A DNA stretch of 48,573 bases from positions 1 to 48,573 of the forward strand of contig JAEZSC010000117.1 in NCBI GenBank assembly GCA_023422005.1, read 5' to 3'. Position numbers and translations under genes: made by a program. The notes under the pieces were generated by a model that was not told the DNA's origin, ran no database searches, and saw nothing but the letters and a program-made list of their open reading frames with translations. This document shows, one piece after another, positions 22,391-30,061 of this stretch. How positions within the stretch are numbered: the stretch's first letter is position 1; the number at the start of each line of letters is the position of its first letter. The stretch comes from Bacillota bacterium (GTDB lineage Bacteria > Bacillota > Clostridia > Christensenellales > UMGS416).

Positions 22391-23752
22391 TTATTTTGCC
22401 AGCGTCTGCCGGGGCAGCAGCGTGAAGCTCCCCTTCCCCGTGGCCGCGCGGCTGAAATGCCACCACTCCTTGCTGTAAGGTGTGAAACCCGCGCTGCCCA
22501 TGGCATCCCGCAGCAGCTTGCGGTTGGCCGCCTGTTTCGCGGTCAGGCCGCTGTAGCTATAATGGGAGCGGCTGCCGAAAAAGTCAAAGGTTCCACCCAT
22601 ATCGATAAACCTGCCCGTGGACCAGGAGATCACCGAAAGATCCACAGTGCCACCGGCGGTATGGGATGACGTGGCCGATATATACCCGTTGAGCAGTGAG
22701 CTCTTGGAAATGTTCGGGTAATATCGCGCTTTGGTAGATTGGTCAGCGTTCTTTGCCCAGGCCACCATGGCCGCCACGGCCTGGGGAGGGCGATAAGCGT
22801 CCAAGACGCGGATGCCATACCCCTTGGTCCGCAGCTTGCCGGCGGCCCGGCTCAGCGCGGCGATGGCGTCCGTGCGCATCACCATCACCGGCGCGCCATA
22901 GCCCGGCAGCTTGGCGCCGGTAAAGTTGTTGCTGGTGGCATAGCGCAGGTCGACCTGGGCATCGGGTATGAAGTCATCCACATACCCCCAGCCTTGAGGC
23001 AGGCAAGCGATTCCCCAGGTGCGCCCCATAAGGCTCAGGATTTGCTTCTGGGTACCCTGTACGAGCACTGGCCGGCGTTCATAGCGCAGCCAACGCAGCG
23101 TCTTTACAAGGTTGGCCTCGCTCATAGATGTGCAACCCAGCGTGCCCACGCCCAGGCCGCGCCATATGTGCAGGAAGATTGCGCTGCCTTTGCCCTTGAT
23201 CCCCTCGTCGTTGTAGTGCACGGCCAAGGCGTACTTGTAGACGGAGATGCTCTTCAGGGCTTCCCCGCTGCCGGTGGCCGACACGCTGCCGCGCACCCAG
23301 CGGTTGTAGTAGGGCGACTTCCCGTCATCCACCCAGCGATCCATGCTGTCGGTGCGCCGGTAAGGCCACTTGACGTATTGCGGCGCGGCGGCCCAGCCGA
23401 AAGCCGTGCCCAGCAGAAAGGCTCCGCTGGGCGATCGGCCGTCGCCCTCGGCGGCCTTGGATACGCCGTTTTTGCCTACGTTGGCCCGCCACGGACCCGC
23501 CGCCACGCGCCATTTGCCCGCGGTCTTTTCCATGAGCCACATGGTGGCGCCTGGTCCGTTCTCGCTGTCGGCGCGCACGACGATGGCCTGGCTACCCTGC
23601 CAGCGCTTGGCCAGGCCTGCCGTCACGGCGGCCAGAAAGGCCGCATCTCCCGACGCCGCGGCCCGTGCCGACGACACCGGCCCCAGCATAGCCAGCAGCA
23701 GGACCGCCGCCAGCGCACCGGCCAAGCGGCGGCGAATGGACTGGTTGCTCAT
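22391..23752 (-). CDS. Exported YkuD-type L,D-transpeptidase fused to VanX-type D-Ala-D-Ala dipeptidase
   Basis: 453 residues. A signal peptide (SIRRRLAGALAAVLLLAML, cleavage probably after ARA near 32) sends it outside the membrane. The first domain (about 45-240) is YkuD-like: His195 in FLHIWRG and the likely nucleophile Cys207 in TLGCTSM, a variant without the usual His of SHGC. The second domain (about 255-440) is of the VanX/DdpX peptidase type with Arg321 (DAYRP), zinc ligands His364 and Asp371 (SSHTAGGTVD) and Glu429..His432 (EWWH). The combination suggests joint crosslinking and trimming of wall peptides. It may not act on free D-Ala-D-Ala like resistance VanX. The ATG at 23752 follows TAAGGAG. 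Confidence 0.85.
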   Translation of the reverse strand: MSNQSIRRRLAGALAAVLLLAMLGPVSSARAAASGDAAFLAAVTAGLAKRWQGSQAIVVRADSENGPGATMWLMEKTAGKWRVAAGPWRANVGKNGVSKAAEGDGRSPSGAFLLGTAFGWAAAPQYVKWPYRRTDSMDRWVDDGKSPYYNRWVRGSVSATGSGEALKSISVYKYALAVHYNDEGIKGKGSAIFLHIWRGLGVGTLGCTSMSEANLVKTLRWLRYERRPVLVQGTQKQILSLMGRTWGIACLPQGWGYVDDFIPDAQVDLRYATSNNFTGAKLPGYGAPVMVMRTDAIAALSRAAGKLRTKGYGIRVLDAYRPPQAVAAMVAWAKNADQSTKARYYPNISKSSLLNGYISATSSHTAGGTVDLSVISWSTGRFIDMGGTFDFFGSRSHYSYSGLTAKQAANRKLLRDAMGSAGFTPYSKEWWHFSRAATGKGSFTLLPRQTLAK

Positions 23753-23762
23753 GAATCGCTCC

Positions 23763-24320
23763 TTACGGTTCGCGGAAGAACACGATGCCCACATAGCTGA
23801 CGGTGGCGCGGCCGTTGTTATACTGCAGACCGCAGGCCACCAGCGTGTTGTTGACGTCGATGCCGCAGGCCTCCAGCGACACGATAGCGCGCTCCGGCAT
23901 GCGGCACGGCGCGTCTGGATAGGTGCAGCGCTCGCACAGGCTGCAGCTGCCGGCGTTCAGCGGCAGCAGGCCCGGCAGGTCAAATTCCCGCAGCGCCTCC
24001 AGCGCGCGCAGATAGTTTTCCTTGTGCAGCGCGCCGGCCTTCTGCATGCCCTCGAAATCGAAGGAGTCCTCCAGTTGATAGACGGTCTGCACGACGACGC
24101 CGAAATCGCGGCTCTCGACCTTGGCGCGCCAATCTGTCACCGGCCCCACCGCCGGCGGGCATGTCCAGCAGGCGTTGTGGTGGCCGCAGGTGTTCATTGC
24201 GCACATGTCGCGCAGGGATTCGCTGAACACCACGTCGCCGGTGCGCACGATGGCGCTGTGGGTGGCGCCGGCGCGCAGCGCGGCGTTCATCAAGCTTTGG
24301 GAAAGGATTTCACTGAGCAT
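23763..24320 (-). CDS. DUF2284 cysteine-rich metal-binding protein
   Basis: About 185 residues. Eight or more cysteines occur in CxxN.CG..N.CWTCPPAVG near residue 40 and CSLCERCTYPDAPCRMPE near 130, the spacing of DUF2284, a family thought to carry iron-sulfur or other metal centres. Function is unknown. ATG 24320 is chosen for its GAGGT box and because a promoter with -10 at 24351-24356 excludes longer starts. It lies 10 bp upstream of the YkuD-VanX gene, so they may be cotranscribed. Confidence 0.8.
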   Translation of the reverse strand: MLSEILSQSLMNAALRAGATHSAIVRTGDVVFSESLRDMCAMNTCGHHNACWTCPPAVGPVTDWRAKVESRDFGVVVQTVYQLEDSFDFEGMQKAGALHKENYLRALEALREFDLPGLLPLNAGSCSLCERCTYPDAPCRMPERAIVSLEACGIDVNNTLVACGLQYNNGRATVSYVGIVFFREP

Positions 24321-24350
24321 GTTCGACCTCATATGATCAGATATGTCCAT

Positions 24351-24379
24351 AGTATACCATATTCTGCGTATGCGTACAA
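24351..24379 (-). promoter_or_regulatory. Promoter of DUF2284 gene
   Basis: On the minus strand TTGTAC and TATACT are 17 bp apart. The -35 hexamer starts within the T-run that ends the structured element upstream. Confidence 0.7.
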
Positions 24380-24403
24380 AAACAGCCGGCGCGCCGCGCC
24401 GGC
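24377..24403 (-). terminator. Terminator at the 3' end of structured element copy 2
   Basis: On the minus strand the palindrome GCCGGCGCG-G-CGCGCCGGC is followed by TGTTTTTGT. Confidence 0.8.
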
Positions 24404-24753
24404 CCCTCGCCACCGACGCTGTTGCGTCGTCGGCGACTTTAGTTACCTTGTCATGGCTGCCGTTTATCGCCCGCCGCACAGGTCGCCGGGTCTCACCCCA
24501 GCTTTACGCAGTGTCGGCTTCGCCGATACGGGAGTAAAGCTGAGCAGTGCTTGCACCGCGATGGTGCGATATCTTCGCTCTCAACTCATATTTCGTTTAC
24601 AGGAGACGACCGCCTGTGGGCGAGTATTTGGTGCCTGCCTTTAGCTTGGTTTTTTGTTTCCTCCCGCCGGATAAACCATCGGTCGGCTTCATGCCGTTCT
24701 TTGCACATCAGATTCTACATAAACTGACAGCCGGCGCGCTGCGCCGGCTGTCA
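24385..24753 (-). ncRNA. Large structured element, copy 2 of 3 (putative RNA)
   Basis: There is no gene in 24321-24774. On the minus strand this copy starts with the perfect 13-bp hairpin TGACAGCCGGCGC / GCGCCGGCTGTCA (24725-24753), then GGCATGAAGCC-GACCGAT-GGTTTATCC, GGCGGGAGG with an AAACAA tail, an internal hairpin CTCGCC/GGCG, a long species-specific hairpin around 24502-24545 (AGCTTTAC/GTAAAGCT), the block GGCGGGCGATAA, and the terminal hairpin CGACGC-AACA-GCGTCG. It ends with a clear intrinsic terminator. Copy 3 shares about three quarters of bases over 24430-24495. A terminator on this strand is the best evidence that it is transcribed as RNA. Confidence 0.5.
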
Positions 24754-24774
24754 TGGAGAGCGGTTTCATTCGTG

Positions 24775-26049
24775 TTAATCGCCTGTATCGGCGTCGTCGC
24801 CTTCCGCATTGGGGGTGGCGTCGGGATCGGGCGTGGCTGACTGCTGATTCTTCTGCTCCTCCTGCCATGCCCTCAAACGATCAAAATAAATTTGTGCATC
24901 CTTCTGATGCTCTTTGAGCGTCTTGTTGTAGACCAACCGCCCATCCTTGGGATCACCAACGACGAAGTAGTAGTACTTTTCGCTCATGATCCTCTCGTCG
25001 GGATGCAGAGCCGCCTTGAGCGCCGCGTCACCGGGGTTCGTGATGGGCCCCAGCGGCAGGCCCTTGTGCTTGTAGGTGTTATAGAGCGACGGGTTGTTGC
25101 GTTCGGTCTCGTTCACGGTAAGCTTGTTGGCGTTGATCGCGTAAAGCACCGTGACGTCGGATTCCAGCCTCTGGCCGATCTTCAGACGGTTGTGGAACAC
25201 CGCCGACGCGCCGGCATGGTCCACGGGCAGGCTCTCGCGTTGGATCATCGACGCCAGCGTTGCGACCTCGTCTATCGTCATCTTGAGCTCCTTGGCGCGG
25301 GCTCGATACTGCACGCCCATGATGACGTTGAACTTGGCCAGCATCTTGTTGATGATCTCTTCCTCGGTGGCGCTCACGTAGATCTCGTACTTGGCCGGGA
25401 ACAGATACCCTTCCAGCGCGTAGTGGCGCTGGCTGAAGTTTTTGGACGCGCGAACTTCCTTGACGAAATCATACTGGGTGAACTTCTCGCCGGTCTTGCA
25501 CAGCGCCAGGAAATTGGCGCTGTCCTTGATGATACCGTCCTTTACGAGGATGGCGGCGATCTGCTCTACGGTGCTGCCCTCGGGAATGGTGAAGCCGGTC
25601 ACACGCATGCCCTCATCGCCGCGCATCAGGCTGTCGGCAATCTCGGACATGCTCATCGTGTCATTGAAAATATAGGTGCCGGCCTTGAGCTTGTCGGCAA
25701 ATCCGGAAAAGTCCAGATAATATTTGAATACCGTGGAGTTGCGGATGAGGCCCTTCTCTTCCAGCAGATTCGAAATGCCGGACAGCGACGAACCTCGGGC
25801 AATGATGACCTGCACCGGCGGTTGGCTGCCGTCGCCAGGCGGTGATAGGAAATTGTTTTGCACATATTGCACGCCGTACAGGCACACGGCGCCCGCGATG
25901 AGCAGGCCGCACAGCAGAATCAGCGCGGCGCGCAGCACGCTCCACACGCCAAAAAGGCCGTTGCGCGTGGCCTTGCCCCAATTAATCTCTTGATTTGCGT
26001 GCTCATCCGAAGGCATTGCGTGCCTGGGGACGAGGTTCCTTTGCTCCAT
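24775..26049 (-). CDS. mltG: Endolytic murein transglycosylase MltG
   Basis: 424 residues with one N-terminal membrane anchor (about 38-60), a LysM-like segment (IARGSSLSGISNLLEEKGLI) and the YceG/MltG catalytic domain, where Glu in ASMIQRES is the expected acid. SDVTVLYA and YNTYKHKGLPLGPITNPG are further signatures. It cleaves nascent glycan strands near the synthesis machinery. The tail after about 390 is a low-complexity acidic stretch. It lies 1 bp after the LysO gene, so it probably shares its transcript. GGAGTG precedes the ATG. Confidence 0.95.
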   Translation of the reverse strand: MEQRNLVPRHAMPSDEHANQEINWGKATRNGLFGVWSVLRAALILLCGLLIAGAVCLYGVQYVQNNFLSPPGDGSQPPVQVIIARGSSLSGISNLLEEKGLIRNSTVFKYYLDFSGFADKLKAGTYIFNDTMSMSEIADSLMRGDEGMRVTGFTIPEGSTVEQIAAILVKDGIIKDSANFLALCKTGEKFTQYDFVKEVRASKNFSQRHYALEGYLFPAKYEIYVSATEEEIINKMLAKFNVIMGVQYRARAKELKMTIDEVATLASMIQRESLPVDHAGASAVFHNRLKIGQRLESDVTVLYAINANKLTVNETERNNPSLYNTYKHKGLPLGPITNPGDAALKAALHPDERIMSEKYYYFVVGDPKDGRLVYNKTLKEHQKDAQIYFDRLRAWQEEQKNQQSATPDPDATPNAEGDDADTGD

Positions 26050-26050
26050 T

Positions 26051-26656
26051 TTACACTCCGGCTATCGCGAATAGGATGGAAATAACAATGGGTACCATCG
26101 TGCTAAGTATAACACCACTCAGGAATGATTGTATAGCATAATTGGTTCCGCTTGCCTTTACAACTACTGGCAATGTCGTGTCCATGGCTGTGGCGCCGGC
26201 GGCGGCAATGCCAGCCCAAGGGTGGATCATTTTTACAAACATGGGAATCAAAAGCAAAGCGAGCACCTCACGGATGATGTTGGAAAGAAAGGCCACCGCG
26301 CCCAACGCCGCGTCATGGCCGCCCAACAACACACCGCTGAGCGAATACCAGCCGAAGCCAGCGCCTACAGCGGCGCTCTGCCAGCCGGCCATGCCCAGCG
26401 CGCGCCCCGCCGCCCACGCGCCCGCCACGGAACCCACAATGACCAGTGCCGGCAGCACAAGCACATCGGCGCCGATCTCCCTGAGCTTGCGGCGGGTGCC
26501 GCCTTTGCTGCCCAAGTCCAGCCCTACAAAGAAGAGCATGGCGTACAGCAGCGCCGAAATGCCGTTGTCGCAATGGCTGAGCCACGGCGAGCCGCTCAGC
26601 AGATGCCCCGCCACGGCACCGGCAATCATACACAGCGCGATGGAAAGCGTGCTCAC
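26051..26656 (-). CDS. LysO family lysine exporter, C-terminal subunit
   Basis: 201 residues, six or so membrane segments. The sequence DLGSKGG..RKLREIG, GWYSLSGVLL and GATAMDTTLPVVVKASG are the conserved LysO (YbjE, DUF340) core. LysO exports lysine and toxic analogues. Here the protein is split: this gene starts 4 bp inside the stop of the N-terminal half. Both halves are needed to form the usual roughly 300-residue transporter. Confidence 0.85.
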   Translation of the reverse strand: MSTLSIALCMIAGAVAGHLLSGSPWLSHCDNGISALLYAMLFFVGLDLGSKGGTRRKLREIGADVLVLPALVIVGSVAGAWAAGRALGMAGWQSAAVGAGFGWYSLSGVLLGGHDAALGAVAFLSNIIREVLALLLIPMFVKMIHPWAGIAAAGATAMDTTLPVVVKASGTNYAIQSFLSGVILSTMVPIVISILFAIAGV

Positions 26657-26976
26657 GAGCCGCCCTCCCGCCGCCGGCGCAGCGCCACATACAGCGCCAC
26701 CAGCGCAACGCTGCCCGCCACGGCACCGGCGGCCAGCGCCAGCGCCCGCAGGCCTATCGTGCCGGCCTGGGCCAGCAGCGCGCTGTCGGAACCGATCTTA
26801 ACACCCAGCAGCGCCACGATACCATACAGGCACACATTCATGGCGATGGTGATTGGCTGCGGCAGGGCCTGGGGCTCCGCCCCTGTTTGGGCTTCGCGGC
26901 TACCTTTCCAGCGCAGCAGCACCCGGCCAGCGGCAAAGCCTGCTGCAAGAAAAGCCATCAGGAGCACGTAAGACAT
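26653..26976 (-). CDS. LysO family lysine exporter, N-terminal subunit
   Basis: 107 residues with three membrane segments (about 2-18, 45-65, 75-98) and the YGIVALLGVKIGSD string that precedes the core in one-piece LysO. It overlaps the C-terminal subunit gene by 4 bp and starts 2 bp after the stop of rnj, forming rnj-lysO(N)-lysO(C)-mltG. A natural split rather than a frameshift is likely because each half has its own start and coupling. Confidence 0.75.
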   Translation of the reverse strand: MSYVLLMAFLAAGFAAGRVLLRWKGSREAQTGAEPQALPQPITIAMNVCLYGIVALLGVKIGSDSALLAQAGTIGLRALALAAGAVAGSVALVALYVALRRRREGGS

Positions 26977-26978
26977 GT

Positions 26979-28655
26979 TTAAATTTCCACGATGATCGGC
27001 AGGATCATCGGGCTGCGTTTGGTCTTTTCATAGAGGAACCTGCGCAAGTCATTGCGCAGATCGCTCTTGATGCTGGCCCAGTCAGAGGATTTGCCACGGG
27101 AACGTGCCTTCTCCACAAAGGTGTTGATGAACTTGCGCACCTCGTCCATCATCTCGTCGGATTCCTTGACGTATACAAATCCACGGGAGATGACCTCCGG
27201 CGCGATCAGCAACGAGCCCTGCTCCCGGCTGACCGTCATCACGACGATCAGCAGACCGTCCTGGGCCAGGTGCTTGCGGTCGCGCAGCACAATGTTGCCG
27301 ATGTCACCCACGCCAAGACCATCCACCATAACGCCGCCGGCCTGCACCATATCGCCCATGGCGGCGCCGCGGTCGCGGCTGAATTCGATGATGCGGCCGT
27401 TTTCCGGGATGAAGATGTTCTTGCGGTTCATGCCCAGAGATTCGGCCAGTTGGGCGTGCTGTTTCAGGTGCCTGTACTCGCCATGCATGGGGATGAAGTA
27501 CTTCGCCTTGGCCAGCGTGTGGATCAGCTTGAGTTCCTCCTGGCAGGCATGGCCGGAGGCGTGGATCTCGGCCAAAGCGTCATAGATGACGGTGGCGCCC
27601 ATGCGGAACAGCTGATCGATGACGCGGTTGACGTATTTCTCGTTGCCGGGAATGGGCTTGGCCGAGAAGATGACCGTGTCGCCGGAGCGAATCTCTATCT
27701 GGTTGTGCTCGCCGCCGGCCATGCGCACAAGGCCGGACATGGGCTCGCCCTGGCTGCCGGTCGTTATGACGACCAGGCGCTTGTCGTTCAGGTTCTTGGC
27801 CTTCTCCAGCGCCACAATGCTGTCCTCACGCACCTTGAGATAGCCCAATTCCTGGGCCATCGTAGCGATCTTGACCATGCTGCGGCCGGCGAAGCACACC
27901 TTGCGCGAGTAGTGCTGTGCCGCGTCTATGATCTGCTGAATGCGGTGCACATTGCTGGAGAACGTGGAGATGATGATTCGCCCCTTGATGTCGCGGAACA
28001 GCGCGTCCAGGTTGGCGCCCACATGGGATTCGCTCAGCGAATACCCCGGGCGCTCCACATTGGTGCTCTCGCACATCAGCAGCAGCACGCCCTCCTCCCC
28101 CAGCTGGGCAAAGCGCGCAAAGTCCATCACTTCGCCGTCCACCGGCGTATAATCGATCTTGAAGTCGCCGGTCAGCAGCACCACGCCCACCGGCGTCGTG
28201 ATGGCCAGCGCCACAGAATCCATGATGCTGTGGCTGGTCTTGATGAATTCCACCGTGAAGCAGCCCAACTGCACCTTCTGCCGGGGCGTTACCTCGTGGC
28301 ACACGGTGTTGCGCAGGCCGTTCTCGGCCATCTTGTATTGTGCAAGCATGATCGTAAGCTTGGTGCCGTAGATGGGCACGTTGAGAGACTTGGCCACATA
28401 GGGCAGCGCGCCGATGTGGTCCTCATGGCCGTGGGTCAGCACGATGCCGCGGACCTTCTGGCGGTTCTTTTCCAGATAGGTGATGTCGGGGATGACCAGA
28501 TCGATTCCGGGCATCTCCTCGGTGGGGAAGGCCAGGCCCGCGTCCACGACGATGATGTCGTTTCCGTATTCGAGCACGGTCATGTTTTTACCGATTTCCT
28601 CCACGCCCCCAATGGGTATCACCCGGAGCTTGGTAGTGGTTCTTGTTTTTGACAT
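26979..28655 (-). CDS. rnj: Ribonuclease J
   Basis: 558 residues. The metallo-beta-lactamase motif THGHEDH is at 74-80 (His75, His77, Asp79, His80), the beta-CASP region has CESTNVERPGYSLSE and FSSNVHRIQQII, and STTTGSQGEP-type GTGSQGEPMSGL and IPMHGEYRHL complete the active site. It degrades and processes RNA in 5'-to-3' exonucleolytic and endonucleolytic modes. The C-terminal dimerisation domain ends at ILPIIVEI. A GGAGG box precedes the ATG. It heads a four-gene transcript with lysO and mltG. Confidence 0.96.
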   Translation of the reverse strand: MSKTRTTTKLRVIPIGGVEEIGKNMTVLEYGNDIIVVDAGLAFPTEEMPGIDLVIPDITYLEKNRQKVRGIVLTHGHEDHIGALPYVAKSLNVPIYGTKLTIMLAQYKMAENGLRNTVCHEVTPRQKVQLGCFTVEFIKTSHSIMDSVALAITTPVGVVLLTGDFKIDYTPVDGEVMDFARFAQLGEEGVLLLMCESTNVERPGYSLSESHVGANLDALFRDIKGRIIISTFSSNVHRIQQIIDAAQHYSRKVCFAGRSMVKIATMAQELGYLKVREDSIVALEKAKNLNDKRLVVITTGSQGEPMSGLVRMAGGEHNQIEIRSGDTVIFSAKPIPGNEKYVNRVIDQLFRMGATVIYDALAEIHASGHACQEELKLIHTLAKAKYFIPMHGEYRHLKQHAQLAESLGMNRKNIFIPENGRIIEFSRDRGAAMGDMVQAGGVMVDGLGVGDIGNIVLRDRKHLAQDGLLIVVMTVSREQGSLLIAPEVISRGFVYVKESDEMMDEVRKFINTFVEKARSRGKSSDWASIKSDLRNDLRRFLYEKTKRSPMILPIIVEI

Positions 28656-28832
28656 GGGTATTCCTCCGTTATTCTTTCACACTCAGTATGAGCAAACGGC
28701 GAGGCAACTAAAATGATTTCATCGTCGCCATGGGAAAAACCAGGCAACGGTCAAATGCGATTTCAATGGCCCTGCGTTTCAGGCCAGCCGGCATGCATGG
28801 CGCAGCCGGTTGTCGTGGTTGGTTTGATGTTG

Positions 28833-28988
28833 GGGCTGTCGTGCTAAGTACATGATGTATTTACTACATATTAAAGAAAGGGATTTCGCGCTTACTGGCG
28901 CGACCAAAGGGCTTTCCGATCGCCCTTTGGAAACCTTCGGACCCGATCATTGAATACGTATGTGATCATGTGGCTAACACAACAGCCC
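28833..28988. mobile_element. MITE-like element containing branched repeat copy 4
   Basis: Between rnj and pduL (no gene in 28656-29018). The ends read GGGCTGTCGTGCTAAGTACA and, reverse-complemented, GGGCTGTTGTGTTAGCCACA, terminal inverted repeats of 20-25 bp with a few mismatches. The interior (28879-28944) is the short branched repeat on the minus strand: GGTTTC / GAAATC arms around CCAAAGGGC/GCCCTTTGG and CGCGCC-type hairpins. It matches 43823-43980 in size and ends. The remaining 28656-28832 shows nothing recognisable. Confidence 0.65.
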
Positions 28989-29018
28989 AGTAGTCCTAAT
29001 GTTGCAAAGCAGATGGTA

Positions 29019-29594
29019 TTACGGAATTACGATCTGCCCCTGGCAGCCGTCCCGCGGGATCAGCGCGGCGTTGGCCTCATCGGTGTCCACATGCATGGAA
29101 AGCTTGAACGACGGGCTCACACGCACCACGACTTCGCCGAACTGCACCGGGCGGGCTGTCAGCGCCCGCACTTCCACGATCTGCTTGTCTTGCACGCCCA
29201 GCCTGGCGGCGTCTTCAGGGGTCATGTGGATGTGGCGCTTGGCCACGATGAGGCCGGTGTCCAGCGTCACCTCGCCGCAGGGGCCGCGCAGAACCACGCC
29301 GGGGGTGCTGGCGATGTCGCCGCTCTCGCGCACCACGGTGGGCAGACCCAGCACAAAGCTGTCAGTCACCGAAACTTCCACCTGGGAAGCCGGACGTTCA
29401 GGGCCCAAGATGGCCACGTTCTTAAAAGAGCTCTTGGGACCCACAACGTCCACGCGCTCTTCACTCAGGAACTGACCGGGCTGCGACAAGTCGCGCTTGA
29501 AGGTCAGCTTCTTGCCAGGCCCGAAAAGCTTCTCCACATCGGCTGCGGACAGATGCACGTGTCGGGCAGATACTTCGACCAGGAATGTGCTCAT
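29019..29594 (-). CDS. pduL: Phosphate propanoyltransferase / phosphotransacetylase PduL
   Basis: 191 residues made of the two PTAC beta-barrel domains. The zinc-binding histidines are in ARHVHLS near residue 12 and KRHIHMTPEDA near 120, with GPCGEVTLD between. The enzyme exchanges acyl-CoA and acyl phosphate. The protein begins directly at the catalytic domain with no N-terminal encapsulation helix, and no microcompartment shell genes are present, so a cytosolic metabolic role is likely. Paired with AckA it would give acetyl-CoA to acetate with ATP formation. It is the last gene of the asp23-ispA transcript direction, 16 bp after DUF212. Confidence 0.93.
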   Translation of the reverse strand: MSTFLVEVSARHVHLSAADVEKLFGPGKKLTFKRDLSQPGQFLSEERVDVVGPKSSFKNVAILGPERPASQVEVSVTDSFVLGLPTVVRESGDIASTPGVVLRGPCGEVTLDTGLIVAKRHIHMTPEDAARLGVQDKQIVEVRALTARPVQFGEVVVRVSPSFKLSMHVDTDEANAALIPRDGCQGQIVIP

Positions 29595-29609
29595 TTGTAT
29601 ATCTCCTTG

Positions 29610-30056
29610 CTAGTAATAGTATACGATGGCTATCGCTATGCCCAGCATGCTGCCGGCCACAACCTCCACGGGTGTGTGACCCAACAGCTCCTTGAGCTTT
29701 TTCTCGTTGATGTAGTGCTCAGCGTAATAGTTATCTATGAGTTCGTTGAGCAGCTTGGCCTGTTTGCCCGCGGCTCGGCGCACGCCGGCGGCGTCATACA
29801 TGACGACCAGCGCGATCACCGTGGCAATGCCAAAGATCGCCGAATCGAATCCGTTGAGCAGCCCAGCCATTGTGGCGGCGCATGTGACCGACGCTGAGTG
29901 GGAACTGGGCATGCCGCCGGAGCCGAACAGGCGCACTAGATCCAGCTTGCGCTGGAAGATCAATGTCAGAACGACCTTGATAAGCTGCGCCAGCACCCAG
30001 GCGATCACCGTTGACATCAGTATTTGATTGCGGACCAACTGCTGCAAGACATCCAT
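29610..30056 (-). CDS. DUF212 / divergent PAP2 family membrane protein (YuiD-like)
   Basis: 148 residues with four membrane segments. GSGGMPSSHSASVT carries the PAP2-type histidine motif and VMYDAAGVRRAAGKQAKLLN is the second family block. The fold is that of acid phosphatase/vanadium haloperoxidase proteins, but the phosphatase motifs are reduced. Function is unproven. Its place 5 bp after ispA suggests a link with isoprenoid or lipid-phosphate metabolism; that is inference from context. Start ATG 30056 (MDVLQQL). Confidence 0.85.
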   Translation of the reverse strand: MDVLQQLVRNQILMSTVIAWVLAQLIKVVLTLIFQRKLDLVRLFGSGGMPSSHSASVTCAATMAGLLNGFDSAIFGIATVIALVVMYDAAGVRRAAGKQAKLLNELIDNYYAEHYINEKKLKELLGHTPVEVVAGSMLGIAIAIVYYY

Positions 30057-30061
30057 ACGGG

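Noticed and set aside
26853..28652. A 599-codon open frame antisense to RNase J
   Set aside because: Same reason: high-GC shadow of a strongly supported gene, with no ribosome-binding site.
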